From contig DRKH01000214.1 in assembly GCA_011051825.1 (NCBI GenBank), positions 1 through 7,506 of the forward strand: 7,506 bases of DNA. The letters run 5' to 3'. The stretch's first letter is position 1. Every line of letters starts with the position of its first letter. The position numbers and the translations under genes were made by a program. This stretch comes from Desulfobulbus sp. (GTDB taxonomy: Bacteria > Desulfobacterota > Desulfobulbia > Desulfobulbales > Desulfobulbaceae). This document shows, one piece after another, positions 1-6,509 of the stretch. The notes under the pieces are model-generated. The model saw only the letters and a list, made by a program, of their open reading frames with translations. It was not told the DNA's origin and did not search any database.

Positions 1-240
1 AATTCGTTGTTTGGTGAGGTCGATACCCTGAAAGTCATGCCGAAGATGGATTTTAAGGGCCTGTACGATAAGGATGGTGACACGGTGTTCTGGCTTACCG
101 ATGATAATTGCCGGGTACCGATTGCGATCAATTCAAAAATTATGATCGGTTCGCTGACTGCGGATCTTGTCAGTTATACAAACCCTGCCTGCCACCGGGC
201 TTTGGGACCTGAGAGCGGGCAGGGCGCTGCCGGTCGGTAA
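1..240 (+). CDS. DUF3108-like protein, C-terminal fragment (5' end outside window)
   Basis: The frame is open from base 1 to a TAA at 238-240, giving 79 residues of a protein whose start lies to the left. The TTG at 7 has no ribosome site and is not taken as a start. The segment with a Phe-Trp-Leu-Thr-Asp-Asp core followed by VPIAINSKIMIGSLTADL resembles the last beta-strands of DUF3108 proteins, exported proteins of unknown function that usually end in a similar 'P-V-x-I-x-S-K-x-x-x-G-S' stretch. The family call rests on memory of this pattern only. The last 16 residues (Gly, Pro, Ala rich) follow the domain end and look unstructured. The gene converges on the leftward gene that ends at 345, leaving about 104 bp between them, in which I see no strong terminator. 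Function unknown. Confidence 0.65.
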   Translation, partial: NSLFGEVDTLKVMPKMDFKGLYDKDGDTVFWLTDDNCRVPIAINSKIMIGSLTADLVSYTNPACHRALGPESGQGAAGR

Positions 241-344
241 GAATCGTGGCATGTAGACAAAAACACCGTACTTCGTGTTGAAGAAACTGCTCATCCCCGG
301 ACCGGCGGAAGACTATTTTCGCAGGCCCGGGAGGAGAGTATGAC

Positions 345-746
345 TTACGGTGTTTGCGGTAGGGAAGGCTGGGTGCAGGCGGTATTTACGGTGTTCTGGA
401 TCGCCTCCAGCAGGGCCGGATCAACGTCCTGGCCTGCGGCCAGGTGGGCCAGCATAAGGGTGAGCTGGGCCATCAGGGCCTCGGTGGTAAGGATACGATC
501 GGCCATCTGGCCGATCATCTCCTCGGTTGTGACAATACGGTCAGCCATTTGGCCGATATCGCTGGACATCTGAAGTGACCAGTCCTGCCATGAAGTGGTC
601 ATGTCCTGCATGCCGCCGATAAGTTGATCAAGCTGTTGACTGGAGGAACAGGTGTTTGACTGGCGGTGCGGGAAGGCTTGGACATTGGTACAAAAGACCA
701 GTAAGAAAACAGCGGTAATTGCGGAAAATGTTTTTATGTTTTTCAT
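345..746 (-). CDS. Small exported helical protein with 14-residue tandem repeat
   Basis: This is a 133-residue protein. A GGAG ribosome site lies about 7 nt before the ATG at 746. Residues 1-24 form a signal peptide: Lys at 2 and 5, a hydrophobic core around ITAVFLLVF, and likely cleavage after VQA, leaving a mature protein of about 109 residues. Cys19 inside the signal is not in a good lipobox. Mature residues 40-105 look helical and amphipathic. Two consecutive 14-residue units, IGQMADRIVTTEEM (64-77) and IGQMADRILTTEAL (78-91), have heptad-type spacing that suggests a coiled coil. Cys33 and Cys124 could form a disulfide bridging the two ends. It has no haem motif. It lies 168 bp downstream of the large cytochrome gene on the same strand, so it may be a periplasmic partner or assembly factor for it; that is inference. 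I do not recognise a named family. Confidence 0.8.
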   Translation of the reverse strand: MKNIKTFSAITAVFLLVFCTNVQAFPHRQSNTCSSSQQLDQLIGGMQDMTTSWQDWSLQMSSDIGQMADRIVTTEEMIGQMADRILTTEALMAQLTLMLAHLAAGQDVDPALLEAIQNTVNTACTQPSLPQTP

Positions 747-810
747 TGGATCTCCATGGGATTGAAAAAGAATATTAACTTTTCTGTCATTTAAACTCTG
801 CAGTGGGCAA

Positions 811-845
811 TACGGAGAGGCGAGCCAGGGGTTCGCCTCTCCGTA
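811..845. terminator. Perfect 13-bp hairpin between cytochrome and small exported gene
   Basis: Bases 811-823 pair perfectly with 833-845 around a 9-nt loop. On the plus strand the stem is followed within three bases by five T (849-853), the shape of an intrinsic terminator. The known transcript here runs the other way, where five A precede the stem and no T-run follows it. It may act as a terminator for rightward transcription, or as a processing or stability hairpin that separates expression of the cytochrome from that of the small gene. Confidence 0.5.
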
Positions 846-914
846 GTCTTTTTAAGGGTTATGGGAATCAGCGCCTCCCGTACCAGGGAAAGCATCCTCC
901 CGGTAAAGAGAGGT

Positions 915-3900
915 TTACTCTTTCACGGCAATATACCTGGCCTCTCCCTGTACCCTGACGATGACATAGTTAGGGTAAAATCCGACTATCTTCGCCGATA
1001 CATCCGGTTCATAGGTCGTACTGTCCGGGTTCTGGCGCCAGATCTCCGGCCAGACCTGATCCGAATTGGTTACAGGCAGCTTGACGATGAGGGATTCTGT
1101 ATTCTCCTCATTAAAGCCTATGCGAACAACATAGGCCTGTACATCTCTGCCGTCGGGAAGGTGAATGTTCTCCGGGAACTGAACCATACCCATTTCCTTG
1201 ATTTCCGGCTTGAGTTCTTCCGGTACATAGTAATACTGGGTGTCATTCCACGGTCCGGTAACGATCTGCTTGACATAAATGGTGTCACGCTCCTCCGGAG
1301 TAAGAAGGCTCTGGTTTATTCCTTCGATGTCACTTCCGGTAGTCGTTCCTTCATCGGTCAGGTAAAAGAGCTCCTCGGCGTGGTGCTTACTGAGGCTTAA
1401 TACGTCCTCAGCCTTTGCGCCCAGAAAACTTACCCCATTGGCCAGCTGCGGCTCGATAAAGTCAACTTCGCCATCAACAATAAAAAACCCATTGGCGTTG
1501 GCGGGGACCATTTTACCCAGGTCTCTATCATACCGCAGTGCCCGGTTTTCATCACGGAACCAGGGAGGTGCCCAGGGCAGATACCCGATCAGGCGGTCGG
1601 TAACCCGATGCGCCCCGGGATCCTTTTGCATATCCCCGTGACAATCATTACAGGAAACCGTACCAAGTGCCTTGGACGCCGGCTGAACACCATGGGTATC
1701 CGAGAAATAATGGGCTGCCATAAACAGCAGCGGTTTGGGATCGGTCACACCCTCGGCTTTGAGTACCGTGGTCAGGGCATCCTGCATGGCGCGAACGTCT
1801 TCGTCCCACCATATATCCGGGTACATGTCGCCGGTATGGTCAAAAATAACGTAACCGCTGTCTTTGAGGATGATTTTGCCCACATCTGGATTCTGTGCCC
1901 ATGAGGAATCATTGGCCGGAATGGTGGCCAGGGAATCACGGTCGACTGCGCCATAATGAACAGGGATCTTGTATTCCTTGATAGCTGCTACAATCTCACG
2001 CAGATAAAGGACCTTGGCTCCACCGTACGGCAGTTCACTCATGTCATGGTCGGGCTGCGGATTTGCATCCACCCAGGTCATGATGGTAATCGGGTTGCCG
2101 ATGACAACCTGAGGATAGCCGTTTCTGCCGTTAGCATAGTAAAGAGGTGGAAAGACCTCGTTATCGGTTTTATCGGTATACTGCAGTGGTAATCCGCGAT
2201 CAATTTCCTCATTCAGTCTATGTTGGAAAAAGTATTTCCAGAAGTCGAATTTTGGATTCGTCGGCATTCCGTTGACCAGGGGGCCGGTATCCGAAGAACC
2301 GTCCATCTGGAAGTAATCAACCATCTGGCTGATATAATCCATGGGCACTACCCCGTTACCATCGGCATCCACATGATTGGACAGCATGTTGAAGTGGGGG
2401 ATTCCATATCCGGGTGAGGTTCCATACACCGGGCTCAGTGCGTATTCCGGCGAAAAGGTCATCAGCTTGCCATCATCAGAGACAACGTCATAGCCCATTC
2501 TGTTGTCAAAGTTCGTGTAGTAGCCAAGGGTGTCGTCAAAGGCTCGGAACCGCCATGTCCGCCTGTAGGGAACATGACAGGATTCACAGGCAATGGCTTC
2601 AATATGTTTGGCCGTGGTATTGCCGAATTTTTCCTGATGTTTGGCCATTGGGTTGACCGCGTCAGGATCCTGACCGGCCAGATGACAACTCTCACAGGTT
2701 TTCGGTCGGGGATTGTTGTCCAGATCATTTCTGACCATGTGCCCTGTATCCGTCCCCTTCAGGATGTTGTGCATGCTTTCAAGATAGTCGTCTCCTCTTC
2801 CCTTGAAATTAAAACCACCATGGCGCAGGTGGCAGGATCCGCAGCCCATCTTCTTGTTTGACAGATGTACATCATATCCGCTTTCCTCTATATCGTCGGT
2901 GAAGTTGACAAACACGCCGTTCTTAACCCAGTCGGCGTCCATGCCCAGACCATAAGTACGGGCATGGTCCCATTCACTGTTACCGTCATCCCGGGTCATG
3001 ACATGACATTGACCACAGACTGAGACCCATTTGGTTGAATCAAAATCTTTGTGACTGCCGCCGAACATGTCCTGATGAATAGATCCACGTGCGAGGTCAG
3101 CGACATTGTAGTAGGCCTTTGCCTGCCACTCGTCACCGTTTTTCACCAACTGGACATAGGTCAACGGGGCTCCGTCCTGGTTGAAATCAAGGCCCATGAG
3201 CTGGGCAGTGGGCATCATGTTGAAGAACGACGGTAAGTAGTCATGGAGGACTGAGCCAAGTTCATCCATGGTGATGACGCCGGCCTGCAGGTCGGCAACG
3301 ACCTTTGAAGTGTCGACTTTACCGGTATCCGGATCGATGTAGGTCGTGTCTCCCTCCAGGGCAAGTTTTTTTCCATATTCCGTTGCCCTCCAGGGTAAAC
3401 CGACCCTGCCCATGTACGGTATACCTTGGCCTTCAACCAGCGGTGCGCGTACATAGTCCCGGGTTGAAGCATTTGGGTTGTCCCAGTCGGTATAGAATTT
3501 TCCGGGTTCATAGGCCCGTAACGGAACAGGAACGGGCATGAGCAGGCCGTCCTGGTCCTTGATCTTATAGGCATAGATGAAATTGTTGAAAAACAGGTTG
3601 GTCAGCTCTTCCATTCCGTCATTTGCACCTAAAATTTGCTGGTCCTGCAGGTACGTGACAAAGGTGGAGAAGAGGTCATCCAATGCATCCCGGGCAGCAG
3701 CGAGGCGATCCATCTCGTCGGCCGGACCTTGCGGGTCAACAGTATATGCGGCTTTGATGACCCCGTTTTGATCCCAGATTTTGCTGATATTGGTACCATA
3801 AATGGCATAGGGCAGCTCGATTCCGTCTGCTATGATCCGGTCCAGTCCATCCGACCACATCTGCATAAGGGTTCCGAGAACCTGGGGAGGGATATCCTTC

Positions 3901-4913
3901 ATGGGCATAAGGGCTGTGGGTCTGCTCATGCGCTGCAGAGGGTTGGTGTAGGGGAGCACGGACTCATTTTCAAAGCCGGTCTTCAGTGGCATGCCGAGGG
4001 ATACTTTGTTGATCTCACCGTCCTCCCGTTCGGCGAAAATCAGCATTCTGGGCCTGAACGGTTTGGCTTTCAAACCATCAGCGGCATGGAGGGTAAATCT
4101 GCTCTCCGGATCAATGTGACATCCCATGCAGTCGGCTTCCATAACCCCGGACTTGGTCCAGTCATGTCGCTTGGGATCACCAATGGAGGTAATGGTCTCC
4201 TCAATCGTCTGATCACTGAGCAGGGCCTGGGTGATGTCGTTGGAATTGTAGGCATAAAAATCCCTGTCATAGGTGTGGACAGGGGTGAGAGACGGATCAT
4301 CGTACGGGATGACGGTTCCATCCGACTGGACAATCCCTTCGGCAGGGCCGCCACCAAGGTGGCAGGAATAGCAGACCGCCATCTGGTCGGCCTTGCCGAT
4401 ATCAAAGAAATAAGGTTTCCCTTCAGTTGTAAAGGGGTCAGCCACGGTGCCGCGCTCGCTTATAGCCGCCAACTGGCGGTAAGAAGGGGGTCACCATGCA
4501 CCATATTCGCCCGGGCTTACTATGTACGCATAGGCATTTGCCAGGTACTTATACAGAGTACCGTCTTTGTTTTCATCACTCCAGTGGTCACTGACATTTT
4601 CACCTCTAGGGCCGGTCCCTTCTCTGAAGTGAAAGGCTCTGGTTACGGCCTGGTAATTGTGACAGCTGCCGCAAGTCTGTTTTGGGCTGTATGGTGGTCC
4701 GGCCATGTAGACCGACCCGTTTGCAGCTGTAATCGTATCGGTCGGATCGAGTTGTTCAATTATGGGTACACCCGCTCTGTCTTTCAAAATCGCATCACGC
4801 GGTCCACCTCCACCACGCATGGGACCCATGGCTTCAGCCGTTGAGAACGCCGCCAGCGGCAGGCATGTTCCAAACGTCAGAATAGTTATTATCCGTACTG
4901 TATGTTTTTTCAT
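915..4913 (-). CDS. Octahaem c-type cytochrome, probable selenoprotein (Sec at in-frame TGA 4491-4493)
   Basis: This is read as one 1,332-residue exported cytochrome c, with TGA codon 141 decoded as selenocysteine. The ATG at 4913 follows a strong GAGGGGAG ribosome site. Residues 1-28 are a signal peptide (cleavage after AEA). Eight CXXCH haem sites are visible, with Cys1-His pairs at 81-85, 181-185, 262-266, 633-637, 691-695, 740-744, 776-780 and 1088-1092. Haems 4-7 cluster, while 367-632, 781-1087 and 1093-1332 are haem-free. Stopping at the TGA would leave a one-haem protein ending in SPGEYGAW. The 3' part would then lack a signal peptide (needed because c-type haem is attached outside the cytoplasm) and has no ribosome site before its TTG at 4472. 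Both parts share one frame, and the 3' part stays open for 1,185 codons. A SECIS-like hairpin follows the TGA. The likely role is periplasmic or outer-surface electron transfer or a reductase; the substrate is unknown. Alternatives are a nonsense-mutated gene or a sequencing error. I cannot assign a named family. Confidence 0.88.
4466..4493 (-). promoter_or_regulatory. Bacterial SECIS-like hairpin directly 3' of UGA
   Basis: On the coding (minus) strand the UGA at 4493-4491 is followed by 11 nt, then a 5-bp all-GC stem CCGCC/GGCGG (4479-4475 with 4470-4466) closed by the tetraloop AGUU. The loop starts 17 nt after the UGA (16 nt between), and its second base is G followed by U. Known bacterial SECIS elements use a small apical loop with a G in its first two positions, a stem of at least 4 bp and roughly 16-37 nt between UGA and loop; E. 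coli fdhF has 17 nt and the loop AGGUCU. This hairpin meets all those rules at the short end. Its role would be to recruit SelB with Sec-tRNA. The lower part of the stem is poorly paired. Confidence 0.75.
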
Positions 4914-5064
4914 GAATACTCCCCTCTTTTCTTAAACCTGTCGACAACGGGCAGGGTAACGATCGTTGCCTCCGGTTTAAGGCTACAATGTTGTCTTTGG
5001 AATATAAAAACCCCGCCAATGAAATCCTTTTGGTTCCTCACCTCCTTTTTTTGCTTTTTCCTCT

Positions 5065-5107
5065 TTGATCACTTCTTGATCACTTCTTGATCACTTCTTG
5101 ATCATTC
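5065..5107. repeat. 11-bp tandem repeat TTGATCACTTC, three full units plus one shortened
   Basis: Units lie at 5065-5075, 5076-5086 and 5087-5097, with a one-base-shorter fourth unit at 5098-5107. Each contains the palindrome TGATCA, so the palindromes recur every 11 bp, about one helical turn, on the same face of the DNA. The array begins about 150 bp upstream of the cytochrome start codon, a position suited to an upstream activator site. The half-site TTGAT resembles an FNR/CRP half-site, but the arms are not arranged as the usual inverted pair. Confidence 0.85.
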
Positions 5108-5341
5108 TTCACTTGTGTCCGAATTGCGTTTGCCGGTGTCCCTCCCTGGTTGATTGTTTTTGTCGAACAGCTGTGATTGGCCGGTTGTTAGGCTTAAAAA
5201 ATAATAGCCTGAAAAAATCGTATAAAATGATATGGGCTGTTATTGGGGCCTAATTAAGCAATTTATTATTTAATTATATCATGATGCGCTGAATTACTTA
5301 GTCAGCGTTTCATTTCCTCGCCCAAGCTCACGTATACTACA

Positions 5342-5364
5342 TTGTGGTTTTACGAATACCACAA
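5342..5364. repeat. Operator-like palindrome TTGTGGT-N9-ACCACAA
   Basis: Two perfect 7-bp arms (5342-5348 and 5358-5364) flank a 9-bp centre. No T-run follows on either strand, so it is unlikely to be a terminator. The size and spacing suit the binding site of a dimeric regulator, though I cannot name one. It lies about 430 bp upstream of the cytochrome start. Confidence 0.45.
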
Positions 5365-5535
5365 GGTGGCTTGTCTGTAAATAGAAACTTTAGAAAAAAT
5401 GATATGTTTCATGAAAAATCTTGATACGAGCATGGGAAATCGTTTTATATGCTGAAAACTGGGGGAATACAGGGGGGGAGGATGGGAGGAGGTCGTGCGG
5501 CGAAGAAGAGCCTGCCGGTAGTGCCTTTTTCAGAT

Positions 5536-5620
5536 AAAAAAAGGGACAGCCCCTGCTCTTTGTTCCTCTGACAGCCTTTCGGCAGAGAGGTCTACAAAGA
5601 AAGAGGGGGTCCCTTTTTTT
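5536..5620. terminator. Long imperfect inverted repeat with A-run/T-run ends (bidirectional terminator or REP-like element)
   Basis: The outer arms AAAAAAAGGGAC (5536-5547) and GTCCCTTTTTTT (5609-5620) pair over 12 bp. Inside them, CCCC and TCTTTGT pair with ACAAAGA and GGGG across small internal loops, and the tip has CCTCT/AGAGG and GCC/GGC around TTTC. The long T-runs after the stem on either strand make it able to end transcription in both directions. The GGGACAGCCCC core at the foot also recalls repeated palindromes moved by RAYT transposases in many genomes; that is only a resemblance. It could shield the cytochrome control region from the leftward Hsp20 transcripts. Confidence 0.6.
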
Positions 5621-5638
5621 TATGGTCTGGATCAGTGC

Positions 5639-5668
5639 GGAAGAAACGATTGTATTATCGTTTCTTCC
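5639..5668. repeat. Perfect 12-bp hairpin with 6-nt loop
   Basis: GGAAGAAACGAT (5639-5650) pairs perfectly with ATCGTTTCTTCC (5657-5668) around TGTATT. No T-run follows on either strand, so a simple intrinsic terminator is not supported. It lies between the long inverted repeat and structured repeat copy 1. Confidence 0.6.
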
Positions 5669-5760
5669 TGAAATTTCGGCGTGAAACAGGAAATGCTTCA
5701 GCTCCTGAAATGAATATCATCGCAGGATTTGTACCTCTGTGGTTTCACCTGCCATAACCT

Positions 5761-5858
5761 GTAAGCGATCAAGGGGTGCCGTAGATTCGTGCAGGCGCGA
5801 CCGTGCGATGAGCTAAGTGAGGGACACGAGGCTCCGTGCCGTGCCCCTGACCACTTAC
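5761..5858. repeat. Structured repeat, copy 1 (98 bp)
   Basis: This copy is bounded by the paired ends GTAAG and CTTAC. It folds into a long hairpin: an outer stem with GGGG/CCCC (5773-5776 with 5844-5847), a conserved pair of G-T wobbles next to it, and an inner stem TCGTG (5787-5791) with CACGA (5825-5829). It shares the outer arms and the segment GTGCCGTAGAT with copy 2. It starts 27 bp beyond the stop of the downstream Hsp20 gene, so it would lie in the 3' untranslated part of that transcript. Confidence 0.8.
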
Positions 5859-5884
5859 GTTCAAATGAGCTTTACCCGGAGCAG

Positions 5885-6283
5885 TCAGCCTGCCTGAACT
5901 TCAATCCGGCGCGGTCGTGCCGGTGCGGCCTTGGGTAATTCAACCTTGAGCAGGCCTCCGAACATGGATGCGCGGATGTTTTCGCGGTCAATGGTTTCCG
6001 CCATGGTAAACCTGCGCAGATAGGATCCGCTTTCATACTCCTGCAGGAGCAGGCGGCCATCGACTTCCCTGTCTTCCCGGATACCGCGTATGGTCAAGAC
6101 ATCATCTTCAAGGGAGACATCGACCCCGGTATTTTTTACTCCCGGCATTTCGGCAACAACCGTTACCTGTTCGTCGGTTTCAAAGATGTCAACAGCAGGC
6201 ACAAAGTATTTTTCCGGTTTTATCTCTTCATTTTCCTGCTGTACGATTTGCTTTTCCTGAACCTTGAGTTCTTTTTCACTCAT
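5885..6283 (-). CDS. Hsp20-family small heat shock protein (alpha-crystallin domain), downstream copy
   Basis: This 132-residue protein is an ATP-independent holdase chaperone expected to form cytoplasmic oligomers and bind unfolding proteins. The alpha-crystallin domain runs from about residue 25 to 120: PAVDIFETDEQVTVVAEMPGV at its start, LLLQEYESGSYLRRF in the middle, and the family signature A-x-x-x-G-G-L-L-x-V-x-LPK near its end. A C-terminal I-x-V anchor (RIEV) follows. The N-terminal arm (residues 1-24) is short and rich in Glu, Gln and Lys. The start at 6283 is chosen because GAGGAGG lies at proper distance. A longer frame from an ATG at 6349 would add 22 residues unlike the family, encoded by DNA resembling the neighbouring repeat, with a weaker ribosome site. 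It lies 226 bp downstream of a second Hsp20 gene on the same strand, with repeat copy 2 between; co-transcription is possible. Confidence 0.93.
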   Translation of the reverse strand: MSEKELKVQEKQIVQQENEEIKPEKYFVPAVDIFETDEQVTVVAEMPGVKNTGVDVSLEDDVLTIRGIREDREVDGRLLLQEYESGSYLRRFTMAETIDRENIRASMFGGLLKVELPKAAPARPRRIEVQAG

Positions 6284-6362
6284 GGCGTCCTCCTCGTATC
6301 CGTCCTCTTTTTGTAACTGGTCACAGGACTTGTAACTATGTGTTTTCATTTACCTTGAACCT

Positions 6363-6458
6363 GTAAGTGATCAGGGGTGCCGTAGATGCGGGCAGTCGCA
6401 ACCGTGCGAAGAGGTAAGCGAGCCTGCGAGAGTCCGTGCGGTGCCCCTGAACACTTGC
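6363..6458. repeat. Structured repeat, copy 2 (96 bp), between the two Hsp20 genes
   Basis: The ends GTAAGTGATCAGGGG (6363-6377) and CCCCTGAACACTTGC (6444-6458) pair almost throughout. The stem continues through TGCCG/CGGTG with two neighbouring G-T wobbles. An inner stem joins GCGGGC (6388-6393) to GCCTGC (6422-6427), then TCGC to GCGA. On the plus strand six T follow shortly after the stem (6462-6467), so this copy could end rightward transcription. On the coding strand of the Hsp20 genes it would be an intergenic mRNA hairpin. Confidence 0.85.
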
Positions 6459-6509
6459 CTCTTTTTTGATGCATAGCAACCTGCAGACTGGTGGTGCAAT
6501 TACTCATTT

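Larger units (their letters stand above)
4914..5760. other. Long intergenic region upstream of the cytochrome; no convincing gene
   Basis: Roughly 850 bp (about 970 up to the next gene) carry no reading frame with a credible start, ribosome site and protein-like composition. The part from 5180 to 5460 is A+T rich. It contains, from left to right: a perfect Shine-Dalgarno match on the minus strand (5038-5047), an 11-bp tandem repeat, a CGCTGA/TCAGCG hairpin (5287-5307), a 7-bp palindrome, a G-rich tract (5461-5489), a long inverted repeat and a 12-bp hairpin. The cytochrome promoter must lie here, but I cannot pick a confident -35/-10 or -24/-12 pair. The size and the density of dyads suggest a complex control region for the cytochrome gene. 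Confidence 0.6.

Noticed and set aside
261..355. 10-bp inverted repeat (AAACACCGTA at 261-270, TACGGTGTTT at 346-355)
   Set aside because: The arms are 75 bp apart, the right arm overlaps the 3' end of the small exported gene, and no T-run follows; not enough to call a terminator or mobile element.
861..1400. Plus-strand frame of 179 codons inside the cytochrome gene
   Set aside because: Antisense shadow of the cytochrome C-terminal region, without ribosome site or domain.
915..4472. Separate 1,185-residue cytochrome gene starting with TTG
   Set aside because: No Shine-Dalgarno before the TTG, no signal peptide for haem attachment, and perfect frame continuity with the upstream exported part across one TGA.
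3636..4844. Long plus-strand frame of 402 codons opposite the cytochrome
   Set aside because: It is the antisense shadow of the cytochrome coding strand; the opposite strand carries seven or more CXXCH motifs and consistent protein features, and this frame has no ribosome site or recognisable domain.
4834..5019. 61-codon minus-strand frame from a TTG overlapping the cytochrome signal peptide
   Set aside because: It overlaps the cytochrome start in another frame, and its composition does not look like a protein.
5399..5455. Tiny plus-strand frame of 18 codons in the intergenic region
   Set aside because: No ribosome site and too short to distinguish from chance.
5510..5527. sigma54-like GGCAC...GC on the minus strand
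   Set aside because: GG and GC are 10 bp apart rather than 12, so the strict -24/-12 spacing fails.
6284..6349. 22-codon N-terminal extension of the downstream Hsp20
   Set aside because: The extension does not resemble Hsp20 proteins and lies in repeat-like DNA; the inner ATG at 6283 has the much better GAGGAGG ribosome site.
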